Positions 24,105-35,630 of a DNA stretch of 64,000 bases are shown here, piece after piece. Numbering within the stretch: the stretch's first letter is position 1; each line of letters opens with the position of its first letter. Below the pieces are notes generated by a model. The model saw nothing but the letters and a program-made list of their open reading frames with translations, did no database searches and had not been told where the DNA came from. The position numbers and the translations under genes were made by a program. Source of the DNA: Lantana camara (lineage: Eukaryota; Streptophyta; Magnoliopsida; Lamiales; Verbenaceae); NCBI GenBank assembly GCA_037501455.1, contig CM074856.1, positions 90,966,001-91,030,000 on the forward strand. The letters are read 5' to 3'.

Positions 24105-25328
24105 ACGTAGGTGCACAATCAATGATCATCAAGCTTTAACTTCTCAAGAAATTATCCATTTAACATATTTATTTATTTCTTTTTGATTAATTAAGATATA
24201 TGTAACCATCTTCAGAGAACTACATATGTACGAATAAATTAACATGAAATAAAATAGAAATCTTGCTCTACATATTTATACAAACATAGATCTAATTTAT
24301 TTCATACTTTCAGAATTATAATTAAGGAAAACATACAAATTTTGAAAAAAGGGTTGAACTAATTCCAAATTATAAACTCATTCGGTTAATCTAACCACAT
24401 ATTTTTAACAAACAAATTAAATTAGATAACATTCAAGTATCAATTGAATAATTGTTCAAAATAAATTATATCAAACAATAGTTAAGATAAATTTAAAACA
24501 GCAAATAACAAGAGCTGCTTACCTCAAACATCGTACAAATTGTCAAAGTTTTTAGATCGAAACTCAATTTGCAAGGGAAAATAACTAAGGTTACACTCTT
24601 CTTTTGTTTCCTAACACCTCTGTTGTTCTTGTTAAATGAAAAAGGCTTAGAGGAAGTTCAATAGACGAAGTTGGGTCATGCTTCTTAAAACCGACATAGG
24701 AAAAATTAATTTTCTAATGGTTACTAAAGTTGGAATTCTTAGCAGAGAGGGTTGGTGTATGGCAGTCATCTTGGGGACTGTGACGCCTTGTCCTTTTACA
24801 AAAATTAATTATTACTATTCTCCTTCTTATTATATTGGACAAGTGGAATACATGCAATTACCAATTGAGGATGATAAGTCTGTTTTCATAAGTTGTAACG
24901 CATGTTCCCTGCACGTGGATCTAGTAACTAAGACCTTGCTAAAAAAATAAAAATTGACGCATGTATTGCTTTGTAGGTTAGGACAAAATTTTTGTTTGTA
25001 CGTAAATTATAATACCTTTCACACGTGTGCATATATTTTAAGTTCTATATTTTAAGTTCTACAATATTTATATTATGATCATTATAATTAATTAATTAAC
25101 TCACAATATTTATACATATTAGAAATATTGGAAATGGTAGAATTCAATTAAACGAATATGCAATTATAGATGATTTTATTTGAGGTTGAGGTGCACGTAA
25201 GTTATTTATAATATTTTAGGTATAAAAGAATACTTAAACACATGATTTACCCGATCAATTTCTAAACGTGTCCCGATATTTTAATTAACTTACCCATTTT
25301 GGTTTGGTTCAAAATCTGGGTTGTTACA

Positions 25329-25333
25329 ACATA
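25329..25333. repeat. Target-site duplication of A, right copy (ACATA)
   Basis: Perfect repeat of 14815-14819. LTR G continues after it. Confidence 0.9.
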
Positions 25334-25537
25334 TATCTTAAAAATAAATTCCTAAAGCATAATTTAATTAATCCTAGACATGCTACTATTATTATTATAC
25401 TAAGAACATTATATAAAGCATGAAATAATAGAAGAAAACATACCTTGTAGAGAGAGAGAGGGTTGGGGCGTGAGCTAGGGAGAGAGGGAGTGATTTTGTG
25501 TGTTGATTTGTGAGGTATAAATGAGGCTTAAGGGGGG

Positions 25538-25545
25538 TATTTATA
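25538..25545 (-). promoter_or_regulatory. Putative TATA box of LTR G
   Basis: TATAAATA on the minus strand, in the context CTATAAATACCCC. The related LTR F has CTATAAATACCCC at 47480-47492, so the box and its flank are conserved between the two copies. Confidence 0.6.
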
Positions 25546-26689
25546 GGTAGTCATGAGGGGTCTTTGAGCAATTTATGAAAGTTTAGGGGAGATGTGGTTG
25601 CTTATGATTTCAACAAATGTTAGGTAATTAATTAGGAGATGTGGTTAAATTATATTATGAACAAATGCTTGGTAATTACTTAGGAAATGTGTAGAAATTA
25701 TGCTCATTTAATTAATCCTTCTAGAAGATCATGTGGTCATGGATGATGTCATTTTGAATAAAAATAAATGTAAAATAATATAAAATTTATTCAAGAGTCG
25801 AGAGGTAAAAACTTGAAGTAGTGAATTGATGAAAGAATGAGTGAAAAATGAGCTTTGTTTTGATTATAAACGTGGAATATTTAGAGCTTTCGTTTATAAA
25901 TTATGAATATTAAAGATGATGAAAATCATAGGAAAGTTATATAAACGAAGCTATGATAAAGTTTAAACTTTGGAAAAATCACTATAATGTAGAGGAAAAT
26001 TCAAGGATCGTTTCAAGTATAATTTCGACTATTGAATAAAAGCTAATTTGTTCAAAATAAAATGATGATTTTTAGAAAGGAAAATATTTATAAAATATGC
26101 TATGGTGAGATCGAGTTTTTGGTAAATGCATGAAAATTCATAAAATAATTTAAGGATCGTTTTGGTTATAATTTTGAATATCAAAAAGTAGATGAGTAGG
26201 GATTTATTGATGATCGAATCATAAGCTAGGGTTTTCGCCGGTTTTTGATACTACTAGAGTTAGAATGGGAATTATGGTTCACAGAGGGTATCACGATCCC
26301 CGAAATAATGTGAGGATTCTTTTGGTTACAATATTGGGTAATGAAAGTGCTTCGGGAAATGTAGGAATATTTTCGAGCTATAGGGGTATTTTCGTAATTT
26401 CCAACCTAAAACTGTAGGAATGGGTTTTGAAGCATATGAAGGGGTTTTAGGTGCTAGAAGGGAATGAATATTAGAATTCTAGGATTTTATGGAAAGAGTT
26501 TCGAGATACAAGCTAAATAGAAGAAGGAATTAAATTCACGAACTTTTTATTAAACTATAGCATATTAAAGCACATAAGTCACATAAAATGCAATGCATGA
26601 GAGAATTAACAAGGATCGAGGCTATAAACGTTTCCTGAGTTACCCCTTTACTTACCTTTCTCGACTTGGCCCTGAGTAGGGCTGTTACA

Positions 26690-26694
26690 GGTTT
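26690..26694. repeat. Target-site duplication of G, right copy (GGTTT)
   Basis: Perfect match to 12827-12831, immediately after GGGCTGTTACA. Confidence 0.85.
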
Positions 26695-27416
26695 GCGCCT
26701 CATTTGTGGAAAGGGCGACCATTTGGCGGATACTTGTCCGGATAAGGCCCCGGGATTTCAAAGGGGAGTTCCAAAGCCACTAATCCAAGCACGTGCATAT
26801 GCCCTGGAGGGTGAGGAACAGGATGCAGAGGTCGACCCTACTGCCGTGGTGGAAGGTACTATATGCATTCATACCACGAACATTCATGCATTATTTGATC
26901 CGGGTGCCACGCATTCCTTTATTTCTTGTGATCTTACTGATTTTACGTGACTACCTGTTATTTCTTTACCTACTTGTTATTTGGTGAGTTCTCCCCTCGG
27001 TGGAAGCCTTCAGACAGATCAGATGATTCGTGGTTGTTCGGTTATGTTAGAAGGGAAAGATTATCCAGCTGATCTTATTGTTATGCCCATGAAGAAATAT
27101 GGGGTGATTTTGGGTATGGACTAGTTGTTTCGGCATTGGACCAAGGTTAATTGTTTAGCTAAGAAGGTTATTTTGGGTGAAGAGTTGGTGTTCGACAGTG
27201 GATCAAAATCGGTATCTCTCTTGTCTTTCATGGAAGCCTATAAGTTAATGAGAGAAGGAGCTACGGGATTCATCGCTTACCTTCTCAATACGCCAAAAGA
27301 TCAAGTCAAGTTCGAGGATACAGCCGTGGTACAGGAATTTCCCAATGTCTTTCCAGAAAATTTAGGTTCTTTGCCACCGGATCGTGAAATTGAATTTGTG
27401 ATAGATTTGTATCCGG
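26690..27416 (+). pseudogene. D gag end and protease (resumes after G)
   Basis: Continues the gene cut at 12831. It opens with the second zinc knuckle (RLICGKGDHLADTC, where the first cysteine is replaced), then [10 protein letters not shown]. The aspartic protease active site [10 protein letters not shown] falls near 26895-26925. Next come the usual SSPLGGSLQTD and [10 protein letters not shown] segments leading to the RT linker ([20 protein letters not shown]). In-frame stops are at 26948-26950 (TGA) and 27122-27124 (TAG). A one-base frameshift near 27417, in the codons after DLYP, moves the RT to another frame. Protease cleaves the polyprotein; the active-site motif is intact. Confidence 0.85.
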
Positions 27417-28773
27417 ATCCGAGCCATATTCTAAGACTCCTTATCGTACGGCACCGGCCGAATTAAAGGAATTAAAGATTCAACTTGAGGAGCTACTTAA
27501 AATTGGATATATTCAGCCTAGTTCTTCACCTTGGGGTGCACCGGTTCTTTTTATCAAGAACAAAGATGGAACTTTAAGAATGTGTATAGATTATCGGGAG
27601 CTTAATCGGATGATGATCAAGAAAAAGTATCCTTTGTCCCATATTGAGGATTTATTTGATATGTTGCAAGGTTCGGGAGTATATTCGAAATTGGACCTAA
27701 GACAAGGGTACTATCAATTAAAAATCTGGGAAGAGGACATTCCGAAGATGGGATTTAACACCCGGTATGGGCATTATGAATTTGTAGTTATTCCTTTTGG
27801 ATTAACGAACGCCCCAGTAGCATTCAAGGATACGATGCATCGGATTTTTCGGCCCTACTTGGATAAATTCGTGGTAATATTCATTGATGACATTCTTGTT
27901 TATTCGAGGACCTTGGAGGATCATGCAAGGCATCTCAGAATTATGTTGGACACCTTGAGAGAACATCGGTTGTATGCTATGTTTAGCAAATGTGAGTTTT
28001 GGATTGATCGAGTAGCATTTCTGGGCCACATTATTTCATGGAAAGGTTTGGAAGTAGACCCCTCAAAGATTGAAACGGTTATTCAGTGGAAAAACCCGAA
28101 GAATGCCTTAGAAGTAAGGAGTTTCTTGGGTTTAGCGGGCTATTATCGAAGATTTGTGTAGGATTTCTCAAAGATTGCTGCCCTTTTGACCCAACTAATT
28201 AAGAAAGAAGTTAAGTTTGAATGGGACGAGGCATGTAAGGCTAGCTTCCAACTTTTGAAGGAAAAGTTGACAACTACACTGATATTAGCACTTCCTGAAG
28301 GTACAGAAGGATATACAGTTTATACGGATGCCTCAAAGGAGGGTTTGGGATATGCTCTGATGTAGAATGGAAGGGTGATCGCCTATGCCTCAGGGAAATT
28401 AAAGGATCATGAACAAAATTACCCCACTCACGATCTCGAGTTAGCGGCTGTGATCTTTGCTCTAGGAAAGTGGAGACACTATCTTTATGGAATGTCGTTC
28501 GAGATCTTTTTCGACTACAAAAGTCTCCAGTATTTATTTTCTCAGAAGGAGTTGAATAAGAGACAAAGGCATTGGATGGAAATTCTAGCAGATTATGAGT
28601 ACACAATCCGATACCATCCCGGCAAAGCCAATGTGGTCGCGGATGTGCTTAGTAGGAAGGCTAGCGTGCCCCATGTTAAAGTAGAAGTTGGAGATGAAAA
28701 TGAGATGTTCAAATTAAGGGCTAGTATTCGGAATATCATGGTTCAAACCGGATCTTCAACAGAGGTTGTTTGA
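27417..28773 (+). pseudogene. D reverse transcriptase and RNase H
   Basis: RT copies the element RNA into DNA and RNase H removes the RNA strand. Visible in order: [20 protein letters not shown] (from 27580), [19 protein letters not shown], catalytic FIDDIL near 27880, [18 protein letters not shown], then RNase [11 protein letters not shown] near 28321, [15 protein letters not shown], a degraded DHKS (DYKS), and the end VADVLSRK where the final Ala-Leu is changed. Stops lie at 28159-28161 and 28363-28365 (TAG). The RT catalytic Asp pair is intact. The frame is lost near 28745-28773, where a frameshift moves the integrase linker. Confidence 0.9.
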
Positions 28774-29917
28774 GGCTCAAAGAAATGATCCCGAGATTTA
28801 GAAATTAGTTGAGAAAGCCCGAGCAGATTCTAAGTGTCCGTTTGGGTTTGATGATACGGGACTTCTAAGATTCAAGAATAGAGTTGTTGTGCCGGAAGAA
28901 TTGAAAAGGATCATCATAGTAGAGGCTCGTCGGTCAGGGTATTCAATATATCCCGGAGGAAATAAAATGTATAAAGACTTAAAGCAATTCTATTGGTGGA
29001 ATGGCTTGAAACGGGATGTGATTAATTTCGCGAAATGTTGTATGGCCTGTCAAGTGGTTAAAATGACACATCAAAAGCCATTGGGGCTACTGCAACCTTT
29101 ACCCATCCCGGAGTGGAAGTGGGAACAAATAGCTATGGATTTTGTTTCAGGATTACCAAGAGTGAAAGGAGGTCTTGATGGAATTTGGGTAATTGTGGAT
29201 AGGTTGACAAAATCGGCTCATTTTCTTGCTATCAGAATGTCTGACAAAGTGAGTAAGTTGGCTAAGAAATACCATGATGAGATTGTCAGGCTTCATGGAG
29301 TGCCGGTTAGCATTGTGTCGGATCGGGATCCGAGATTCACTTCCAAGTTTTGGTATGAATTACAGAAATGTTTGGGAACAAGGCTTCAATTCAGCATAGC
29401 TTTCCATCCTCAAACTGACAGACAATCCGAAAGGTTGATTAAGTATCTGGAGGATATATTGAGAGCATGTGTATTGGACTTTCAAAGCTCATGGAATGAA
29501 CAGTTGCCATTAATCGAGTTCGCTTACAATAATAGCTATCAAGCTTAGATAGAGATGGCACCTTATGAAGCTCTCTACGGACGGAAGTGTAGATCTCCGT
29601 TGTTCTTTGACTTGGAGGAATGGACCAAATAAGAAGGCGTGAAAAGATGGAAAAAGAAGGATAAACCCTCTAAGGCCGTACAAGAGGCTATTGACAAGGT
29701 CCAAATAATTAGACAACAGATGAAGGCTGCTCAGGATCGGCAAAAGAGTTATGCGGACCTTCCAAGAAAGAATCTTGAATTTGAAGTTGGAGATAGGGTC
29801 TTCCTAAAAGCATCTCCACGAAAAGGGTTTTCAAGAATTGGTAAAGGAGGCAAACTGAATCCTCGGTATTTGGGACCTTACAAGATTTTGGAAAAGGTTG
29901 GGGATACAGCCTATTGA
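28774..29917 (+). pseudogene. D integrase (HHCC and catalytic core)
   Basis: The frame contains an HHCC-type zinc region around 28920-29055 ([19 protein letters not shown], then CCMACQVVK). The first zinc His is not in its usual context (EARRSGYSI), so zinc binding is probably damaged. The catalytic core follows: MDFVSGLP, DRLTKSAHF, SDRDPRF, HPQTDRQSER (near 29405) and ALYGRKCRSPLFFD. Stops lie at 28799-28801, 29546-29548, 29630-29632 and 29915-29917. The DDE residues remain recognisable. A one-base shift joins it to the RNase H frame. Confidence 0.85.
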
Positions 29918-30109
29918 TTGGATTTGCCAGATCTCACCTTCGTTCAGAAGCCGATTAAGATATTGGATCAAAAATTTCAAGAACTTCGAAATCGGCGTAT
30001 TCCACTAGTCAAGGTTCTTTGGAGAAGTGATCAAACCGAAGAGGCTACGTGGGAAACAGAGGAAAAGATGAAAATATTCCACCTAGAGTTGTTTCCGAGC
30101 GAACAGTGA
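29918..30109 (+). pseudogene. D integrase tail with internal deletion, chromodomain-like end
   Basis: After the TGA at 29915-29917 the frame gives LDLPDLTFVQKPIKILDQKF and then RIPLVKVLWRSDQTEEATWE, ending at TAA 30109. Compared with E (55690-55890) about 35 residues are missing between DLP and LTFVQKP, including the SLTGIHNVFHVSQLRK motif. This is an in-frame deletion of roughly 110 bp. The chromodomain-like signature is kept. Confidence 0.85.
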
Positions 30110-30129
30110 ATCCGAGGACGGATTCTTTT

Positions 30130-30140
30130 AAGGGGGAGAG
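30130..30140 (+). other. Polypurine tract of D
   Basis: AAGGGGGAGAG lies two bases before the 3' LTR start TGTAACGCC at 30143. Confidence 0.85.
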
Positions 30141-30142
30141 AT

Positions 30143-32041
30143 TGTAACGCCTCGACTTTTCAGCCGTACAGGTATGACTTATGTGATAATTATTCGAGCT
30201 TTAAATTCATTTAATTATACATTTATATTTTTTTTGTTCTTAAATTTTACTGTTAAATTCTTTAATTATATGAAATTATTTGAAATGAATATTATGAATT
30301 CTTGAACGTTATGTTTTACTTGAATTGTTGAGTGTCGTTTCTACGTGAATTGAATTTTGAATTTCGTGAAAATTTGATACGTTGAAGGTATGCGTGTTAT
30401 GAAAGTATATATATGCTCGTTTTACGTTTTCGGATTTATTTGATTGAGTTATGAATTTATTTTATTTTTTGGGATCCAAACGGGGGCTAACGAGCAATTA
30501 GCACACCGTTTGTTCTGTATGTGATATCTCGAGCTCGGGAACTCGGAATCGAGTTCCATCACCTCCCTTGAACCCATATCGATGACTTGAACACAATGGG
30601 ACAAACCTCATACCTTTTTAAGATCATTTAGATCCCCAAATTTTAATCGAAATGAGAATCTCGCCCCTAAAACGACCAACTATTGACTTTTCTCCAAGCT
30701 ACGGCCCTAAATTACGTCCCTAGACCCCAAACCCAAGACCTACCCCACTTGCATCACTCTATCTCCCTCCCTATCAGCCCCAACCAACATCCCTCTCTCT
30801 CTCACACAACCAAAATTCAGCCAAAAAGAAAGAAGAAGAAGAGGAAACCCATAGCAAACCCTTGGAGAAATTAAGCTCATCCCCCTATCTTTTCTCACTT
30901 TTTCTTGAATGTAAGCTTATTTTTGAGTAGTATAGCTCATTGTGATCATTTTATGTTGGATTTTGCATGATTTCATGCATTTATGAATTAGATTGGAAGA
31001 ACATGATGAATAGTGGCTTTCTTGCATTTTTTATGATCAACTTGAATCCTTTGGATTTCCTTTGAATTGCATGACTAATATGTGTTCCTAAAACATGTAA
31101 TTAGATGGATATGAACTTGTTTTGCATGGTTGTTGAATATTCTTGGACTTGCCATTAATGAAGCTTGGAGTTATGAATTTAATGATGAATTCTTGATGTT
31201 TTACTTGAAGTTCTTGATGCCTAATGTGATATAGCTTGTATATATGAATTCATGACATGAATTGGCATACTTTTGGGTTGAGTTTTATATTGGTTATGTG
31301 TATTGTGGCTTGCATCTCGTTTATGCCCTCTCCTTCACGCATTTTTGCTGCTGGAACTATATGTACGGCCGTGGATTTTCTTTTGAAAACAAATCCACGC
31401 CCGTGGATATGGGGACAGAAAATGGGGAGTTTCGGCAATGAGATCCATAACCGGGGATCTCAAATCCACGGCCATGGATCTTGTCCTGCAACCCCGTTGT
31501 TCGTTTTATGTCTTTTCGTGCCTCTTTGCTTGCCTAATCTTACCCTAATCTTCTTGTTATGATACTTTAACTTTGTTAACATGCATTTGGAGGTGTTATG
31601 ATTGTTATATGAGATTCATGACTTGATTTGATATGAAACGTGGAAGTTATGAACGGGTTATCCTCATAAATTGAATGACTTACGTGAATAAGTCATTTCA
31701 ATGGTATCATTCTACCTCTTATGCGTTCCATATCATATGCATAACATAGCCGAGCGTCGTATATGGTCATTTTGAGTCTCACACTTCCTCTTTTGCACAG
31801 ATTCGGGTTTGGTCGGAGACGAGGGCGACCTTTGAGGCTCTTACTTTTCTCCTTTTGTTGCTTCAAGGTGGGTTTTTCTTCTAATAAATATCTCAACCCA
31901 TGTATAACCCCTTATGTGAAAAGTGTTAAGCCAAAATGATATATATACATATAGAGAGTCTTTTCTCGAGTAAATGATTTCGAATTTAAGCCTTTATTTA
32001 TGAAGTCCTACCCTATGTTTTGGCGAGAACATGTTTATGAA
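30143..32041 (+). repeat. D 3' LTR, truncated by element C
   Basis: It aligns with 4922-6826 of the 5' LTR (start TGTAACGCC; palindrome cluster at 31363-31479) and stops at 32041 in TATGAA, where copia LTR sequence begins. The rest of the LTR, seen at 6827-7449 and 11288-11641 in the 5' copy, is not found further right in this window. No gene is present. Confidence 0.85.
31363..31479. promoter_or_regulatory. Palindrome cluster in D 3' LTR (4 units)
   Basis: The units are 31363-31376 (left arm damaged), 31393-31408 (ATCCACGCCCGTGGAT), 31441-31460 (AGATCCATAACCGGGGATCT) and 31464-31479 (ATCCACGGCCATGGAT). Positions correspond one to one with the 5' LTR cluster. Units 1-3 differ between the copies while unit 4 is identical. 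Confidence 0.6.
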
Positions 32042-32334
32042 TGTTGTAAGGAATAGTTCCCTAGAAAGCCGATTGTATATCCGTTTTGTACTTTTCCTTA
32101 TTGTAATCACAGACAATCTTTGAATAAAATAACGAATTGAGGCAACACTTCTTTATACGCTCTTGTTTGGTACGCGTTTACTTTAGTTGTGCATGTATGA
32201 GAACTCCCCTAATCCTGATTACTTTAGAACTCTACCATTTAGGTGAAATGGTTCATGAAACGAGACCTATATCACATAAGTTATGATTAGTAAAATACTA
32301 CAAGCTGATGAGTCCTACAGACAGTGAGAGTGTC
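32042..32334 (+). repeat. Extra copy of the C LTR 5' end
   Basis: TGTTGTAAGGAATAGT... to ...GTGAGAGTGTC repeats the start of the C LTR (32335-32552 continuing at 43457-43528) with scattered differences; the start has three extra bases. The join to the second copy is exact. Either a tandem duplication of the LTR start, or an older LTR fragment hit at the same place. Confidence 0.75.
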
Positions 32335-32547
32335 TGTTAGGAATAGTGCTCTAGAAAGCCGATTGTATATCCGCTTTGTACTTTTCCTTATTGTGATCAC
32401 AGATAATCTTTGAATAAAATAACGAATTGAGGCAACACTTCTTTATATGCTCTTTTTTGGTATGCGTTTACTTTAGTTGTGCATGTATGAGAACTCCCCT
32501 AATCCTGATGATTTTAGGACTCTACCATTTAGGTGAAATGGTTCATG

Positions 32548-32552
32548 AAACG
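32548..32552. repeat. Target-site duplication of B, left copy (AAACG)
   Basis: Pairs with AAATG at 43452-43456; the single difference is a C-to-T change at a CpG. The C LTR continues across. Confidence 0.8.
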
Positions 32553-33038
32553 TGTAACACCCCGGAGCAAAAGGTGTCACATCCCCCGTACTAAGGTCTA
32601 ACACGAGTAACGAAATAGGGAGTTCGCACCCGTATCAAACCGTAGCTAACGAGAGACACACAAAACTCACACCCTCGCTAGCTGGCCTAGACCCTCAAAA
32701 TTGCGCAAATTATAATCAGAGTAGCGGAAGCAATTCACAAGACATACATAAATCCCAAGATCACATATAAACATATCCAAAATGGGGGAGGGTCAAGTAT
32801 CCAAGCTACCATGCTAGATCATATACCAACTATACAAAGCCATCAAGGCCAAAATATTCCAACTGTAGTCATAATACATAATCCAAAAATACATAATCAA
32901 AGGAAAATATAAAACACTACGATGCATGAGGACTCAAGCTATGCCACAAGTAACCCAAAAGACACTTGCTGCCTAGCTTGACTCGGAAGAACCTGCAAAC
33001 TCAAAAGAAAGGGAAACAGGAAAAACAACCACGAGGGT

Positions 33039-33053
33039 TAGTCCTAGTGACTA
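33039..33053 (-). promoter_or_regulatory. LTR hairpin, B left LTR
   Basis: TAGTC-CTAGT-GACTA, a 5-bp stem followed by GTGAGGGGG, about 490 bases from the LTR end. The right LTR has the same hairpin at 40854-40868. Confidence 0.55.
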
Positions 33054-34248
33054 GTGAGGGGGTTAACTCACACACCCGATATACATATAGAGCAAAGCAA
33101 TTAATCAAAACGAAAGGATCCATGGACCGAGAGTAGTTTTTGCAAGCCAAAGGGTTTCCCGTGATATAGATATACATAAGGGTAAAGAAAAGGCAAAAAG
33201 GGCAAAATGCCAAATCCCGAGTTTTAGGTAGTTAGGAATCCACTCTCGTTCCATAGACCATATAAAACTAAATCAACTCGGTGAGTAAGAGCCACATAAC
33301 CCAACTTCCACACACGAAGAACATAACAAAGCAGAACAAATCATAATCCATCCCCAACACCGGTTGATAGAAGGGTTGACGTCCCAAGCTATCCATATAC
33401 ATACGGAACAAGGTTTAATCACGACCTTGAAACCTTCGGCGGTTAACTCCGCCGGCTCAAGAGAACCACCCTTCCTCGATCCTCCTAAGGTTAGGTGAGA
33501 CTCTCAAATGATGAATGTTGATGGAAAAGCTCGGCCACCCCTCGATCGTCTCGAGATTACCATACCACTCCTCGGGGCCCAAACTTATCACGAAAATCAT
33601 GCATACATATCATAAAGCTTATCTTTCAAAGCCACATCTCGCTCACACACACACACTTGCATAAAGCTAAAGTTTTTGAAACGAAAACAAAATAGCTTAT
33701 ATACTTATACAAAACGTTTTCAAAATCTTGTAACAAGCGGGTCAAACCCTCAACATAGATATCATACACTTATTTAACATATAATATACATAATCGCATG
33801 CGAGGCTTCAAATCAAGTAGGGTTATAGGTCGATTAACTAAAAGAACAGAAACCTCATCTTGCCAACGTGGGTAGTGGAGACAAAAGTGTAACCCGGACA
33901 CCTACAGAGCAAGCTCGTCGTCAACAGGAAGATCCTCTGAACAAGACAAGCAACAAGGAACACTCTTAGACTCAATACGAACCACATTGAGCTCGGTACA
34001 TGCATATGTATGCATATGGTGCAAATGATATGAGATGAATCCACATTTAGGCCATTTACGAGCATACAATGCACATAAGGACATATATCATAAACGAGGA
34101 CGTAAATCAAATCAAAAATTGATAGCGTAAGGCTTAACACATAATATAACAAGTTAATCATGCATACACATCATAAATGAGGCAAGACAGATCAACAAGA
34201 AGCAATGAAACGACGAAAGAAACTCCTCCCGGCCATCACCTACTAAGT

Positions 34249-34380
34249 GTACACGGCCATGTCCAAAATGCATAGGAATCGGACACGGCCGTATCCAATT
34301 TAAATAAAATCAGGACCCAAAGTCGAGAGCTTGACACGGTTGTGTCAGGTTACAAGTGTTTTTGGACACGGCCGTGTCCA
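34249..34380. promoter_or_regulatory. Palindrome cluster in B left LTR (4 units)
   Basis: The units are 34249-34264 (GTACACGGCCATGTCC), 34281-34296 (GGACACGGCCGTATCC), 34332-34347 (TGACACGGTTGTGTCA) and 34363-34380 (TGGACACGGCCGTGTCCA, perfect). Confidence 0.65.
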
Positions 34381-35630
34381 ACGTTCGGCCTGGAAATTTT
34401 TTTAACGCAGCAAGTCCGAATTTGAGGGGAAAAACAGGGCATTTCGGTTCTTGGCCTTGGGGAGTCTCTTAAGCCATCAAAAGCATATAAACCAAGCATG
34501 AAATGAAGATTAATTCATCATTTTTTCAAGCCATACAAGTAGCAATCAATTTCAGCTCCAAAATATGCAAGAAACAAGGCAAGAAATGGGGGAGAAATCA
34601 TCAAGATATACCATCCAATTCTCAGGCATTCATCAATGGCCAATTAATTATATCTCAACTACCATATTGGAAAATGAAATAAATGCTAAGAATCACGTCC
34701 TAGGAGCAATATATCATCACCGGGAATCAAGGAAACAAGAATGGAAGCAAGAATCAACAATTTCCTCCAACAACTACTATTCACAAGCTAGGCATAACTC
34801 ATGAATCCACCATGGAAATCAGCTCAAGAGCACATAAAAGAGAGAAGAGAGTGTGTAGATTACAATCATAAACTTACCTTTCAAATTTGAGAAGCTTTGG
34901 TTGTGTTTTGAGCTCAAAATTATGAAAATGGCCAAAGGGTTTCTTCCTTCTCTTCTTTCCTCCTTGGAGCTGATCGATTCTTGTGGGAGAGAGGGAATGG
35001 ATTGGTTCTTTTGGTTAACGGGCTGAGGGAGAGTGTTAACTCAAGCTACAAATCATGGTTTGGGGTTTGGTTAAGTTTAAGTGGGGTCCACAAGGCTTAG
35101 TTAGGTCAAAAGATAGCTCTTAGGCGTAAAGGGTTCGTTTCGATTAAATTTTGAGCGTCTTACTGAACTTATAAAAATGTGAGGCTTGTCCCATTGAACC
35201 CAAATCATCGTAATGAGTTCAACGGAGGTGACGGAATTCAAATCTGAATTCCCGAGCTCAAGATACGCCACCCGGAACCCAAGGTGCGCTAAATGCTCTT
35301 TAGCCCCCTTTAGGTCCCGTCTCCAAAACGAACCAAAAAGGCAATCAAAACAAATACCAAAAAATACAACGAGCATATAATCGAGTCCATAAAGCATTTA
35401 GTTAACTCATATAAAAAATTCACAGAAATCAGAATTAAATACGGATCCAAAACGAGCAAAATACCAAACAAGAAGGTTAAACGTTCAAACAATCAAATCC
35501 ATATTAAAGCAAATAAGTTCAAGAAATTGAAATTAGTCCACGTTAGCAATTAAATATCACGTAATCACTTAAATAAGTAATTAAATAGTGCACATAATAG
35601 GTTACCTGAAAATTCCGTCCAGTCGGGATG

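Larger units (their letters stand above)
14820..25328 (-). mobile_element. Element A: complete Ty3/gypsy chromovirus, minus strand
   Basis: This is a full-length element of 10,509 bp. It has near-identical LTRs (14820-17689 and 22446-25328), a perfect ACATA target duplication, a primer site at 22428-22439, gag-pol on the minus strand from 22221 to 17651, and a polypurine tract at 17690-17700. Domain order is gag with zinc knuckles, protease, RT, RNase H, integrase, chromodomain-like tail; this is the Ty3/gypsy order, and the tail marks a chromovirus. Gag-pol has three in-frame stops and one frameshift, so it is not autonomous as it stands. It inserted into solo LTR G. Comparing the first 240 LTR bases by eye gave about 8 differences, so it is fairly recent but not brand new. 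Confidence 0.95.
22446..25328 (-). repeat. Element A 5' LTR (right copy)
   Basis: It is 2,883 bp. Most of the length difference from the left copy is an expanded AT microsatellite at about 24066-24101. A hairpin is at 22802-22818. The terminus TTGTTACA is followed by ACATA. Confidence 0.95.
12832..26689 (-). mobile_element. Solo LTR G (gypsy, minus strand), interrupted by element A
   Basis: It begins TGTAGCGCCCC at 12832 and ends GGGCTGTTACA at 26689, flanked by GGTTT on both sides. With A and one ACATA removed it is about 3.34 kb. Read on the minus strand it starts TGTAACAGCCC and ends GGGGCGCTACA, matching LTR F (46400-60074), so G and F are one family. No internal region belongs to G, hence a solo LTR. 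The two parts, 12832-14819 and 25329-26689, hold a hairpin, a TATA box and a CA-rich tract but no gene. It sits inside D gag. Confidence 0.85.
4922..32041 (+). mobile_element. Element D: Ty3/gypsy chromovirus, plus strand, multiply interrupted
   Basis: The parts in order are: 5' LTR 4922-7449 plus 11288-11641 (split by solo LTR H), primer site 11650-11662, gag from 11855 (split at 12831 by solo LTR G, resuming at 26690), pro-RT-RNase H-integrase to 30109, polypurine tract 30130-30140, and 3' LTR from 30143. The 3' LTR is cut at 32041 by copia element C. About 880 bases of it have no counterpart to the right in this window. The two LTRs match along their shared length but are clearly diverged, consistent with D being older than A, E and B. 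The chromodomain-like tail and initiator-Met primer site point to a Tekay/Del-like chromovirus (inference from known family traits). Confidence 0.85.
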
